From Nanobdellota archaeon (GTDB lineage Archaea > Nanobdellota > Nanobdellia > Pacearchaeales > GW2011-AR1), in assembly GCA_018817905.1 (NCBI GenBank), contig JAHISS010000087.1, positions 1 to 64,000 of the forward strand: a DNA stretch of 64,000 nt, written 5' to 3'. The position numbers and the translations under genes are program-made. Under the pieces are notes generated by a model that worked only from the letters and a program-made list of their open reading frames with translations, had not been told where the DNA came from and did no database searches. This document shows, one piece after another, positions 54,673 through 63,598 of this stretch. The first letter of the stretch is position 1. The number at the start of each line of letters is the position of its first letter.

Positions 54673-55098
54673 ATGATGAACAAAAAAGGTTTTATGCGCG
54701 TGGTTGAAGCGACAATTGCTATTTTGATTATCTTCGGAGTTTTGTTAGTGATTGTTCCAAAAAAAACAAGTAGTGAAGAGAAAGATTTTAGTGAGATTTT
54801 ACCAGGACTTTTGGACGAGTTGGCGCAAAATCTGACATTGCGCGAAGAGCTAATCTCTGGAGCTAAAGAAGATGGTTTTCTTGAGGGAGAGATAGAAACT
54901 TTGCTTGGGCAGAGGATTAAAAATCCTTCTTTAAGTTATTCTGTTGAGATTTGTGAGCTGGATGAAATTTGTTATCTTGAGCCGTATCCTGCTGATGTTG
55001 AAGAAGACATTTATGCGGCAGAGAGAGTTGTAAGTGCGAGTATAAAGAACTTGGATTTCTCTCCGAAGAAAATAAAAATATTCTTATGGCAGAATTGA
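54673..55098 (+). CDS. Type IV pilin-like protein 5
   Basis: 141 aa. MNKKGFMRVVEATIAILIIFGVLLVIVP has Lys-Lys-Gly followed by a Phe-initiated mature end and Glu5-like residue, like a class III or classical prepilin. The mature part is helical with a Cys pair (SVEICELDEICYLEPYP). It probably forms a minor pilin with its upstream neighbour. Two small hairpins follow the stop codon. Confidence 0.75.
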   Translation: MMNKKGFMRVVEATIAILIIFGVLLVIVPKKTSSEEKDFSEILPGLLDELAQNLTLREELISGAKEDGFLEGEIETLLGQRIKNPSLSYSVEICELDEICYLEPYPADVEEDIYAAERVVSASIKNLDFSPKKIKIFLWQN

Positions 55099-55102
55099 TT
55101 TG

Positions 55103-55135
55103 ATAGCATGCGCTATTGAAATATTGCCAGCAATA
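55103..55135 (+). terminator. Tandem hairpins after the pilin-like pair
   Basis: ATAGC-ATGC-GCTAT (55103-55116) and TATTGC-CA-GCAATA (55122-55135) are two perfect short stems starting 4 nt after the stop at 55098. They could end or protect the transcript. There is no U-tract of the bacterial kind, so the terminator role is uncertain. The rest of the gap to 55322 holds no gene. Confidence 0.35.
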
Positions 55136-55322
55136 AACAACCCAGTAGATATCTCTCTGCGTGTCATTGAATTGTTTTGTAATATTATTTGAAGAAATTT
55201 GGTGGCGCGGGTTGGGGAAATGAATCGTGCTATCTTGTGCTGTAACAAACGAGTTAATGGTTGTAACCTACAACGAGATTGATTTTGACAATCTTTATAA
55301 AGTTGCGTTCTTTAGAAAAATC

Positions 55323-56888
55323 ATGAAGAGGATATTGAGTTGTATTTTACTTGTAAGTGTTTTGTTTTGCATTCTTACGTTGGGAATTGTTTCTGCTGTA
55401 ATAACTTGCGTTAATGGAGAAGACAGAATGTTTAGAATAAGCAGTGTTACAAATGCTCATGCGGAAAAATGGGTTCAAACTAATTATGGTGAAGAGATTT
55501 GTTACGAGGATTATTTCCAAGGATATGGGAGTGGCGTGAGGGGCTGCGCTGGAGGAAATAAAATCTTGGGAATTTCTGGAGATACAAATGCTCATGTTGA
55601 AATTCCTACCCAAAGTAATTATGAATCTGTTTGTTATGGGGACTTGACTTGTAAAGCAGTTCAAGGACAATGCAATGATACTGACTTAGGAGTTGGAACA
55701 GATTACAGTGTGATTGTTTCGTTGGCTGATGAAGAAAACAGCCATGTTTCACTTGCTTATGTTTATCCTTACAGAATTTGTTGTAAGGGTCCGCATTCTC
55801 CGATTTGTAATTATGACGGTGTTTGTGATTATTTATCTCGCGGGGAAACAGCGCAAAATTGTCCTGACGATTGTGTTTGCGGGAACGGACAGATTGACGC
55901 GGGAGAAGTTTGCGATATTGGAGACGACCCCGAAGATCCAAGTGATGATGTATTCACAATTCCAGGGTTTGATTGTACTGATCTCGATTACAGCAGTGGA
56001 CCACTTTATTGTGCTGAAGGATGCATGAGTTATGATGTAAGTTCGTGTGAGGTAGAATGTGATGATGGAATTCTTAGTCCTGGGGAAACATGTGAACCTT
56101 CTCTTGATCCTGATGGAGCGGATTGTAATGATGCTGAAGGTTATCCTGGAACGCGGCAATGTAGTAATGTAACTTGCAATTGGGTTTGTGATACAGGTTT
56201 GTTTTGCGGAGATACAATTTTCACTTCTCCCCCAGAAGAATGCGAAATTGACGATGAAGAAAGTTGCGAAGAGCATGATTTTGAAAGCGGCCTAGAAGTA
56301 ACTTGTGACGAAGATACGTGCAAGTGGGACACAAGCCAATGCGTTGGAAAATTAACTTTTTGTGAAAAACATGAACCATTTACTTACGAACATCCAGACG
56401 AAAGTGGAAATTATTTTTCTCCGATGAGGTGCGTTGAATACAATCTTGTTTATCCTGGTTCTAGTAAAGCAGAAGAAAGGGAAGAACTTTGTCTTGGCGA
56501 CTGTGTCGCTGGCGCTTCTGTTCCTGTGAACAATGGCTATGCTGGGACAAATCTTTTTAGCTCTGGATGTGCTTGGGATTCTGACGGAACAGATGGCGGG
56601 CAGTGTTACTTTTATTTTGAAAGAAACGAAGGAGATAGATGTAGGACAGATTTTGTTTCTGAAGCAGACTGCGAGCCAGATGATTCATTTAGAGAAGTGA
56701 CAATTAACGCGAGCGCTGTCGGCGGAGGAACTTGGACTTGTGATGCTGGCTGTGGTGAAGATACTTGCACTTCGCAAATCTATTGTCCAACAGTTATACG
56801 TCTCCCTTTCTTTGGTTGGGTGGCTTTTGTTTCTGGAATTTTCTTAATTGGAATTATTTATATGTTTAATTTTGCAAGAAAAAGATGA
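55323..56888 (+). CDS. Exported Cys-rich repeat protein with C-terminal anchor
   Basis: 521 aa from ATG 55323, 26 nt after CTTTATAAAG; an earlier in-frame ATG at 55227 is rejected. Signal peptide 1-25. Two similar N-terminal units (SSVTNAHAEKWVQTNYGEEICYED and SGDTNAHVEIPTQSNYESVCYGD) are followed by DUF4215-like modules (CGNGQIDAGEVCDIGDDPE, CDDGILSPGETCEPSLDPDG, CGDTIFTSPPEECEIDDEE). A C-terminal TM helix (WVAFVSGIFLIGIIYMF) ends in ARKR. Extracellular, disulfide-rich. It overlaps the next gene as ATGA. Confidence 0.82.
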   Translation: MKRILSCILLVSVLFCILTLGIVSAVITCVNGEDRMFRISSVTNAHAEKWVQTNYGEEICYEDYFQGYGSGVRGCAGGNKILGISGDTNAHVEIPTQSNYESVCYGDLTCKAVQGQCNDTDLGVGTDYSVIVSLADEENSHVSLAYVYPYRICCKGPHSPICNYDGVCDYLSRGETAQNCPDDCVCGNGQIDAGEVCDIGDDPEDPSDDVFTIPGFDCTDLDYSSGPLYCAEGCMSYDVSSCEVECDDGILSPGETCEPSLDPDGADCNDAEGYPGTRQCSNVTCNWVCDTGLFCGDTIFTSPPEECEIDDEESCEEHDFESGLEVTCDEDTCKWDTSQCVGKLTFCEKHEPFTYEHPDESGNYFSPMRCVEYNLVYPGSSKAEEREELCLGDCVAGASVPVNNGYAGTNLFSSGCAWDSDGTDGGQCYFYFERNEGDRCRTDFVSEADCEPDDSFREVTINASAVGGGTWTCDAGCGEDTCTSQIYCPTVIRLPFFGWVAFVSGIFLIGIIYMFNFARKR

Positions 56889-59626
56889 TAAAAAAGAGGA
56901 TGTTAATTGTGGGGCTTGTTTTGATGATTGGCTTAGCAAGCGCGAGTTTTGACGTTGATGATAGTTCTTCTGTGATTGAAAAGAATTATTACGAAGGGGA
57001 TTTTGTCAGAGGTGTTTTGAATATGAGTTTTTCTGAACAAGATAATGAGGATTTTACAAGCAACTTTAAGGGAGGAATTGATATAGTCGAACTTCTTAGA
57101 GGAATGAGTTATAATTCAAGCAGAGATTTTATTTGTGATCCTGTGAATTGCGAAAGTGATTATTATGTTAATTCTGGCACAGGTTCTGAAATTCATGGTT
57201 TAAATATAGGAGTCAAGAAAGTTTATGGTTTTCAAATAAAGGGAGGAGAAATTACTGGAATTGTAAATAACGGGCTAAAGTTTAATGTTAATGTTACATC
57301 TCCTCCAATTTGCGGGGATAACCAAGTGTTTGTTGATTTGTTTGATGATGGGACGCTTGACTTTTACAATACTCAATCTGTCAGCGGCGGGGCGTGCATC
57401 TATGAAGAAAAAGATTTTGGCTGTTTTGACGAAGATGAAGTAACTGGAACTGTTTCAATTGAAGGTGAACCTTATTGTGAAAAGATTAAACTGCGTCCTG
57501 CACCTGGTTACAGAATCGGAGCAGTGATAAGCGGCAGTAGCAGCGGGCAGTTAAGATTTTCAATTTATTCAACTGATTGGGACAGTGCTTTGGTTTATGG
57601 AACTGCGACAAATCCTTTGGCGGCGCCGTGGGTTGAGCCGTGGGTTGATGTTGATTATTCTTTTACAGAAGATACTGAAGTGTTTGTCTGTGTTGATGCT
57701 CCTTCGGGAAGTGAAGGGAAATATTCAATCAGAATCAATGAGGATAGCGATGAAATGTGCGGGGTGAATGTTGGGGAAGGAACATCTGACACTGAGTTTG
57801 AAGTGGATTATGAAATTTTTGCTTTGCCGCGCCCTTATGGTTGGCTTAAAGAATTTGAATTTAATGCAGATTCTTATGCGAAGCTAACTAAAAGAAAACT
57901 TATAGATGATTTAGAAGATTATCTTGAAACAAAATATGACAATGATTGTTCTGGAGATGACGGATGCATTATCCCTTTCAGCATTTTGGTGAGGAATTCT
58001 ACAACCTCTCCGATTTTGCATTCCCCAACGCTGAAATATAAAAAGAAGAGTGCTGGCAGTCCAACAATTTACCAGTTGTTTGAGCTTAGTAAACGCCTTC
58101 CAAAAGTTAGTTCTGATTATCTTCTTTTGGACGTTGAAAAAATGGAATTCAGAGTTCCTGATTCAGATGGAGGATACAACTTTAAGTTAAAACTTGACGG
58201 GAGAAATGTGATTGAAGAAGAAGTGGATGTTGATATTGGATTTGTTTTCAATGTTGCGCCGCGGTTTGCGTTTATTGGGAGAAGCACTTCGTTTATTGCC
58301 TCTGGCTCAACCGGTGTGAATGGTTCGACCTGGGATTTCGGAGACGGAAGTTCTGTTGTTTATTCTAACAGCAATAGCGCGCAGCATCTTTATTCTGAAG
58401 CAGGGAGTTATGTTATCAAAACTACTTTAAAAAAATCTTCTGGCGCGACTTCTACGCGAAGGTTTAGAGTCATTGTTGGCGACGCGAAAACTTCGGCAAA
58501 TTTAACACTTACAGATTACAAGTCGAGAATTTTGAACATTCAGTCTGGAATAAACTCCCTGCCAGAATGGGCGAGGCCGAGTGTTGAAACTGCTTTGAAT
58601 TTTAACACGATGAAGGCAGCTGTTGCCAGCAAGAAAAATTCTTTTGAATTGCTAGGAACAAATGCTGCGGAATCAGCTTACGTTGAGATTGTCAATAGTT
58701 TGATGAATCTCTGGGTTCCGTATTCGGTTTTTGTCAGTGCAAGCGGAGAGCTTCCTGCGCTGGTTGGATTTAATAATCTTAATGTTGAACACATAAAATC
58801 AATTTCCGGCGAAGGCGCGGGGGTTGATAGTTCTGAAATGCGCCAGAGCATTGCTGATTGGATGGAACGAAATTATGAGCTTTCTGTGGCCTTTGAAACA
58901 ATTTCTGCTGATGGAGATTTACAAACAACTGAGTTGTTGAAGAAGTATAAAATAAAAATCACGCAAAAACCAAACGCTGAAGAAGATTATTCTTATTTGG
59001 TAATAAATCATCCGCGGAGCGGCATAGTTGCAAAATCTTCTGCAAGTGGTCTTGAAGAAACAGTTTCTGGCGACGGAGCTTATGTTGGAATTGATTACAG
59101 CAGTCCATTGCAAGAAATAGAATTTTTGATTGTTGGTGCTGACGCTCCTGATGTTGAGGCATTGGGTGCGTATGTTTCTCCGATTGTCAGCGCCTTGGGG
59201 GTAAGTGAACTGCCAATTAGGCCAAATTGGTGGGAAGATGAGGGGGGAAATTTCAGTTGGGGGAAATTTCTCATTGGAATGTTGATTCTTTTAATTGTAA
59301 CTCTTGCCGCATATATTCTTCTCCAGATGTGGTATAAAAAACATTATGAAAACCATTTATTCAAAGACCCGACCCATCTTTACAACTTAATTAATTTCAT
59401 TTACAATTCAAGAAGGGCTGGGCTGAAAGACAGCGTTATCAAAAGCCAGCTCAAAGAGAGAAAATGGAAAGGCGAGCAAATAGATTATGCGTTTAAGAAA
59501 ATAGACGGAAAGCGAACCGGAATGTGGGAGATACCTTTGTTCAAGTTTGTTGAAAACAGAAAAGTCAGGGAGGAAATTGAGAAAAAGCAAGGAATGCCAA
59601 TAGACGCAAGATTTATTAAAAGATAA
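56885..59626 (+). CDS. Large exported PKD-domain protein with cytoplasmic tail
   Basis: 913 aa. Signal peptide 1-20. Beta-rich domains, one with Cys pairs (about 140-300), then a PKD domain near 475-545 (FIASGSTGVNGSTWDFGDGSSVVYSN...HLYSEAGSYVIKTTLKK), a helical region, a TM helix at about 795-815, and a 95-aa cytoplasmic part (YNLINFIYNSRRAGLKDSVIKSQLKERKWKGEQIDYAFKKI) that looks like a winged or UBA-like helical domain repeated in such proteins. Surface protein with internal contact, co-transcribed with the Cys-rich gene. Confidence 0.8.
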   Translation: MIKKRMLIVGLVLMIGLASASFDVDDSSSVIEKNYYEGDFVRGVLNMSFSEQDNEDFTSNFKGGIDIVELLRGMSYNSSRDFICDPVNCESDYYVNSGTGSEIHGLNIGVKKVYGFQIKGGEITGIVNNGLKFNVNVTSPPICGDNQVFVDLFDDGTLDFYNTQSVSGGACIYEEKDFGCFDEDEVTGTVSIEGEPYCEKIKLRPAPGYRIGAVISGSSSGQLRFSIYSTDWDSALVYGTATNPLAAPWVEPWVDVDYSFTEDTEVFVCVDAPSGSEGKYSIRINEDSDEMCGVNVGEGTSDTEFEVDYEIFALPRPYGWLKEFEFNADSYAKLTKRKLIDDLEDYLETKYDNDCSGDDGCIIPFSILVRNSTTSPILHSPTLKYKKKSAGSPTIYQLFELSKRLPKVSSDYLLLDVEKMEFRVPDSDGGYNFKLKLDGRNVIEEEVDVDIGFVFNVAPRFAFIGRSTSFIASGSTGVNGSTWDFGDGSSVVYSNSNSAQHLYSEAGSYVIKTTLKKSSGATSTRRFRVIVGDAKTSANLTLTDYKSRILNIQSGINSLPEWARPSVETALNFNTMKAAVASKKNSFELLGTNAAESAYVEIVNSLMNLWVPYSVFVSASGELPALVGFNNLNVEHIKSISGEGAGVDSSEMRQSIADWMERNYELSVAFETISADGDLQTTELLKKYKIKITQKPNAEEDYSYLVINHPRSGIVAKSSASGLEETVSGDGAYVGIDYSSPLQEIEFLIVGADAPDVEALGAYVSPIVSALGVSELPIRPNWWEDEGGNFSWGKFLIGMLILLIVTLAAYILLQMWYKKHYENHLFKDPTHLYNLINFIYNSRRAGLKDSVIKSQLKERKWKGEQIDYAFKKIDGKRTGMWEIPLFKFVENRKVREEIEKKQGMPIDARFIKR

Positions 59627-59640
59627 AATCTCTATTTAAA

Positions 59641-60279
59641 ATGTTCAAGTTATTGAAAAAATTTTCAGCGAGGATTTTCGGTGGGCTGTTTAGAAAGAAA
59701 GATAATTTAAAAATTGGTTTTTACGGTCCGCCAAATGCTGGGAAGACGAGTTTGGCCAACAAAATTTGCAAGGACTGGACAGGTGAAGATATTGGAACTG
59801 TCAGCAATGTGCCTCATGAAACAAGAAATGTTCAAATCAAAGAAAAAGTCGAAATAAAATACAAGGGCAAAACGCTGATGTTTAAATTGATCGATACGCC
59901 GGGAATTGCCACGAAAATAGATTATGAAAATTTCATGAAGTTTGGCTTGAAAAAGAAAAAAGCAAAGAAGAGGGCCAAGGAAGCGACTCAAGGAATTATT
60001 GAAGCGATACAATGGCTTGACGACATGGATGCAGTGATTATTGTTCTTGACTCGACGCAAAACCCTTATTCTCAAGTGAACATTACAATCATTGGGAATT
60101 TGGTTGCAAGGAAAATTCCTATCCTGATTGCCGCAAATAAGATAGATTTAAAAAAATCAGATGTTAAAAAAATAGAATCTGCATTTCCTGAGTATGAAGT
60201 TGTCGGGATTTCAGCTAAAGAAGGGAAAAATATAGATGAATTTTATGAGTCATTGTTTAAACTTTCGAAAAAAATCTAA
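59641..60279 (+). CDS. ArvA/OapA-type small GTPase
   Basis: 212 aa. G1 GPPNAGKTS (29-37), G2 ETRNVQ, G3 DTPG, G4 NKID and G5 SAKEG. The N-terminal FKLLKKFSARIFGGLFRK is basic-amphipathic and may contact membrane. The family clusters with DUF2073 and a zinc ribbon in many archaea; in haloarchaea the GTPase drives extracellular vesicle formation (ArvA). The three genes are here in the same order, next to surface proteins. Confidence 0.85.
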   Translation: MFKLLKKFSARIFGGLFRKKDNLKIGFYGPPNAGKTSLANKICKDWTGEDIGTVSNVPHETRNVQIKEKVEIKYKGKTLMFKLIDTPGIATKIDYENFMKFGLKKKKAKKRAKEATQGIIEAIQWLDDMDAVIIVLDSTQNPYSQVNITIIGNLVARKIPILIAANKIDLKKSDVKKIESAFPEYEVVGISAKEGKNIDEFYESLFKLSKKI

Positions 60280-60281
60280 AG

Positions 60282-60689
60282 ATGGAAAATAAAATGAAAA
60301 AAGGGGTGAAGAGAATAAAAGGATTGAGTTTGCAGGTGATACCGTTTGCAGAAGTTCAGGGCCTGACAATTGCTCAAAGAGTTAAGAAAATTTTGAGTTT
60401 AGTTTTAGGAAATAAGATTGTTATTTTGCATGGAAGGTTAAGGGCGGAGGAAGAGGCGAGATTAATCGAAGATACAATGGCTTTAGTTGACCATGTTAAG
60501 AATTTTAAGGGAATTGAGCTGGCTGTCATTGAACCTGACTTGAGGAATAGAAGTATTTTTATTAAAATGAAATATGGGATTGCGAAACGGCTTGTCGGAG
60601 ATAACAGCGCTTTGACAGTTATTGGGCCTGCGACAGTAATTAAGGAAATCAAAAGGGACCCGAAAAGATTAGAACTGATGCTGGGGTGA
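60282..60689 (+). CDS. DUF2073 (ArvB/OapB-type) protein
   Basis: 135 aa. LSLQVIPFAEVQGLTIAQRVKKILSLVLGNKIVILHGRLRAEEEARLIEDTM and IEPDLRNRSIFIKMKYGIAKRLVGDNSALTVIGPATVIKEI are the recognisable DUF2073 blocks. It lies 2 nt after the GTPase gene, and an earlier ATG at 60282 is used. ArvB-type proteins are thought to work with the GTPase; the biochemical role is open. Confidence 0.85.
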   Translation: MENKMKKGVKRIKGLSLQVIPFAEVQGLTIAQRVKKILSLVLGNKIVILHGRLRAEEEARLIEDTMALVDHVKNFKGIELAVIEPDLRNRSIFIKMKYGIAKRLVGDNSALTVIGPATVIKEIKRDPKRLELMLG

Positions 60690-60762
60690 TTTGTGATTTT
60701 TTGGATAGGGATTTATTTCTTAATAACTAAATCTTTATTAATTGATTTAACTTCTGAAATGT

Positions 60763-61152
60763 ATGCCTTACAAATGTGTCCACTGCTCGAAACTTTACGA
60801 AGATGGGAGTGAGCAGGTGCTGAAAGGTTGTGACGGCTGCGGACGGAAGTTTTTCTTTTATATTCGGAAAGACCAAGTTGATAAAATAAGGGAGAATGAA
60901 GAGCTTGACGTTGAACTTGATGCTGTGGAAAAAAAACAGATAGAACAAGACGTGCGGGAGATTTCTGGTTTTGAAGACGAAGAAGTGCCGGTATTCCTTG
61001 ATTTTGAAAGCGTGAAAGTGATTCGGCCTGGAAAGTATGCTGTGGATTTAGGGAATTTATTTGCTACGAACAAACCAAGAGTTTACAAACTGGAAGACGG
61101 GAAGTATATCATTGATCTTTCGACAATTAAAATCAGTGAAAGACAAACTTAA
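60763..61152 (+). CDS. OapC/ArvC-type zinc-ribbon protein
   Basis: 129 aa. CVHCSKLYEDGSEQVLKGCDGCGRKFFFYI gives C-x2-C and C-x2-C ligands, then acidic helices and a C-terminal beta part (IRPGKYAVDLGNLFATNKPRVYKLEDGKYIIDL). It is the third member of the GTPase/DUF2073/zinc-ribbon set. TATA-like CTTTATTAAT is 25 nt upstream, so it has its own promoter despite following the DUF2073 gene. Confidence 0.88.
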   Translation: MPYKCVHCSKLYEDGSEQVLKGCDGCGRKFFFYIRKDQVDKIRENEELDVELDAVEKKQIEQDVREISGFEDEEVPVFLDFESVKVIRPGKYAVDLGNLFATNKPRVYKLEDGKYIIDLSTIKISERQT

Positions 61153-61176
61153 AAGCTTTGAATTCTTTTAAAAGTT

Positions 61177-62442
61177 ATGAACGCAAAGAGGGTATTGGAA
61201 ACATTGGATTTTTCTGTTGGCAAGAATGAATTTAATGAGTTAGAAAAAGAAACAAAAAGTTTTTTGAACTTGTTGAAGAAACAGGTTTCTAAGAAAAAAG
61301 TTAATTGTGAAGTTTTTCTCGGGGGAAGTTTTGCAAAAGGAACGCTGGCAAAATCAGAGAGCTATGATGCAGATATTTTTGTGAGATTTGGCCGTAAGTG
61401 CGGAGATTTATCAGATTATTTGGGGAAAATTTTGAAAAACCTTGTGAAAAGAACGGGGATGAAAATTGAGAGATTGCATGGAAGCAGAGACTATTTTAGG
61501 ATTAGAAAAAATGAAAAATTAATCTTTGAACTTATTCCTGTCTTGAAAATAAAAAAAATTGTTGAAGCGATGAATGTCATGGACTTGAGTTATTTTCATG
61601 TGAATTATGTGCGGAGAAATCTGAAAGGTCGACTGAGAAAAGAGGTGAGTTTTGCAAAGAAATTCTGCGAGGCGCAGGGCGTTTACGGGGCTGAATCTTA
61701 CATCAACGGTTTTTCAGGATACGGGCTGGAATGTTTGATAATTCATTTCAAGAGCTTTGAAAAAATGCTAAAAGAATTGATAAAGATTAAAGACAAAAAA
61801 CTTGTGATTGATACGAAAAAGTTTTACAAGAAGAAAGGTGATGTTTTTATCGAGTTGAATGAGTCCAAATTGCAGTCGCCAATAATTTTAATTGATCCGA
61901 CGTGGAAAGAAAGGAATGTTTTGGCTTCTTTGAATTGGGAAACGTTTGTGAAGTTTCAAAGCGCTGCAAGAAATTTTTTGAAAAAACCTTCTGAAAAGTT
62001 TTTTTACAAGAAAGAAATTAATGTTTCCCAATTGAAGAAGAAAAATGGTGAGTTTTTGCATCTTGTTTTGGAAACAGACAAACAAGAAGGAGATATTGCT
62101 GGGACAAAGCTAAGAAAGTTTTCTAATTTTTTAATCAGAGAGATTGAGAAATATTTCTACGTTCTTGGGAAAGAATTTGTTTATCGCGGAGAAGGAAAAA
62201 AGGCAGAACTTTATTTGACTTTGAAATCTCGCGGCGAAGTTTTGAAAAAAGGGCCACCAGTAACGATGAAGAAAGATGCTGTTTGCTTTAGGAAAAAGAA
62301 TGAGAAAACAGCAGTTAGGGGTGGGGTTTTATATTGCAAGGTAAAGACTGATTTTTCTGGGAAGGAGTTTTTGAAGAAATTTGTTAGGAAGAATGAAAAG
62401 AAAATTAAGGAGATGGGTGTTGTTGACGTGAGGATAGAGTAA
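61177..62442 (+). CDS. cca: Archaeal CCA-adding enzyme
   Basis: 421 aa. GGSFAKGTLAKSESYDADIFVRF near 49-72 is the class I nucleotidyltransferase motif (GGS...DxD). IFELIPVLKIKK, the NYVRRNLKGRLRKEVSFAKKFCEAQGVYGAESYINGFSGYGLECLIIHF segment and IILIDPTWKERNVLASLNWETFVKF follow in archaeal order. It adds CCA to tRNA 3' ends. TATA-like ACTTAAAAGC is 25 nt upstream. The 3' end overlaps the antisense HicA gene by 114 nt. Confidence 0.96.
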   Translation: MNAKRVLETLDFSVGKNEFNELEKETKSFLNLLKKQVSKKKVNCEVFLGGSFAKGTLAKSESYDADIFVRFGRKCGDLSDYLGKILKNLVKRTGMKIERLHGSRDYFRIRKNEKLIFELIPVLKIKKIVEAMNVMDLSYFHVNYVRRNLKGRLRKEVSFAKKFCEAQGVYGAESYINGFSGYGLECLIIHFKSFEKMLKELIKIKDKKLVIDTKKFYKKKGDVFIELNESKLQSPIILIDPTWKERNVLASLNWETFVKFQSAARNFLKKPSEKFFYKKEINVSQLKKKNGEFLHLVLETDKQEGDIAGTKLRKFSNFLIREIEKYFYVLGKEFVYRGEGKKAELYLTLKSRGEVLKKGPPVTMKKDAVCFRKKNEKTAVRGGVLYCKVKTDFSGKEFLKKFVRKNEKKIKEMGVVDVRIE

Positions 62443-62664
62443 TTCGAAGAGTTTTTCTCTTGTTATGTTTGCTTGTTTGATTATGCTGTTTAAAGTTCCT
62501 TTTGCTATCTCTCTGTGGAGTGGAACAGGAACAGTAGTCTTTCCCTTTTCTTCGCCTATTTTATTCAGAATTGCATGGCTTCCTGTTGTTCTTACGTGTT
62601 GAAATCCAATCTTAGCCAATGCTTTTATCAGTTCCTTGCCTGAGAGAATTGGCAATTTTGGCAT
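62329..62664 (-). CDS. hicA: HicA-like toxin with an abnormal C-terminal tail
   Basis: 111 aa. LPILSGKELIKALAKIGFQHVRTTGSHAILNK...GKTTVPVPLHREIAKGTLNSIIKQANITREKLFELL is the HicA dsRBD-like fold with the active-site His in GSH. Normal HicA ends near residue 75; here the frame runs on for about 36 residues antisense to cca. The original stop seems to have been lost or the tail gained. It overlaps hicB by 53 nt. Confidence 0.8.
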   Translation of the reverse strand: MPKLPILSGKELIKALAKIGFQHVRTTGSHAILNKIGEEKGKTTVPVPLHREIAKGTLNSIIKQANITREKLFELLYPHVNNTHLLNFLFILPNKFLQKLLPRKISLYLAI

Positions 62665-62905
62665 TTTGACTTATCTCGATTACAGAAAAAAGAGAAGGTT
62701 CTGTTGAGATGTTTAATTCAGAATATTTTTCTGGCTGCTCTTCAAGATAAAGTTCAATTGCTTCTTTAATATTTTTGATTGCTTCTTCTGTTGTAGTTCC
62801 TTGGCTGGCAATTCCCAAATTTGTGCAATGAGCTACAAAAACATTTGAATCATCGCTTAGTTTCTCTTTCTTAATTACAATGTCTGCAAAATATTTTTCT
62901 GGCAT
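62612..62905 (-). CDS. hicB: HicB-like antitoxin
   Basis: 97 aa. YFADIVIKKEKLSDDSNVFVAHCTNLGIASQGTTTEEAIKNIKEAIELYLEEQ is the partial RNase H fold of HicB. The C-terminal part (about 60-97) lacks an obvious DNA-binding domain. The start is 26 nt from a TATA-like TTTATATAAC. HicB-first order with overlap is usual. Confidence 0.83.
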   Translation of the reverse strand: MPEKYFADIVIKKEKLSDDSNVFVAHCTNLGIASQGTTTEEAIKNIKEAIELYLEEQPEKYSELNISTEPSLFSVIEISQNAKIANSLRQGTDKSIG

Positions 62906-62935
62906 GTTTTATCAAAAAGGCGGAGTTATATAAAG

Positions 62936-63370
62936 TTATTCTTTTTTCTTTGGAGGATGTGCTTTGAGGCGGTCTTGGATGTCTTCTAATCGTTCCTCCG
63001 CTACATCTGTAAGACAGAGGTTTGCTACCCATCCTAAAAGCTTCCCCGCGACATAAAGGGCAGCGCCCGCATTTGCATATGGTCTAAGAGATTCTGGCAC
63101 GATTGTGTTAGCAAGAGTAAATAGCCCTCCTGTTTTAAGTAACCCTTCTCCTAACGATAACCACATGTACTTGTTAAATCTTTCAGTTCTTTTCTCTGCC
63201 CTATCCTCAACTTCTCCTAAATCTAATTCTGCATTAAGCCTATTCCCTAAATCATCAAGTTTTCTTCCAACAGTTTCGTCAACTAAACCACCAATTGGAG
63301 ATTCACTGCCGCAACGCGGACAATATCCATTTCTATTTTGTGTTGCTGGGTCGTATTGTGTTTGTGTCAT
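62936..63370 (-). CDS. Unrecognised protein with N-terminal zinc ribbon and hydrophobic middle
   Basis: 144 aa. Begins MTQTQYDPATQNRNGYCPRCGSES, with a C-x2-C pair. A charged helical part (VGRKLDDLGNRLNAELDLGEVEDRAEKRTERFN) is followed by hydrophobic stretches (GLLKTGGLFTLANTIV, YANAGAALYVAGKLLGWVANLCLTDVA) and a basic end. One further Cys lies in the C-terminal half; whether it joins a metal site is unclear. No family recognised. Confidence 0.65.
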   Translation of the reverse strand: MTQTQYDPATQNRNGYCPRCGSESPIGGLVDETVGRKLDDLGNRLNAELDLGEVEDRAEKRTERFNKYMWLSLGEGLLKTGGLFTLANTIVPESLRPYANAGAALYVAGKLLGWVANLCLTDVAEERLEDIQDRLKAHPPKKKE

Positions 63371-63394
63371 TTTATTTTTCTAATTTCCTTTTTT

Positions 63395-63598
63395 TTAAAT
63401 TTTACTTTTTCCCCGGTAAGGCGGGAGTCCGTAATTTCTTCTGAACTTCTCAATTCTCGGGTTCTCTAAAGTAACAACTCGCGCATCTTTTCCAGAGATA
63501 TCTTCTTCATCGCTACCTATTCGTTTCATTGCTGCGAACATGCTGTCGCCAGCTGCATCAACCCTTGAAGATTTGCTTGTTAAAACTATTTTTTTCAT
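63395..63598 (-). CDS. Unrecognised 67-aa protein
   Basis: MKKIVLTSKSSRVDAAGDSM begins the protein, followed by FAAMKRIGSDEEDISGKDARVVTLENPRIEKF and the basic end YGLPPYRGKSKI. No family recognised. Its ATG overlaps the stop of the upstream TrmB-like gene, so it is probably translated with it. Confidence 0.55.
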   Translation of the reverse strand: MKKIVLTSKSSRVDAAGDSMFAAMKRIGSDEEDISGKDARVVTLENPRIEKFRRNYGLPPYRGKSKI

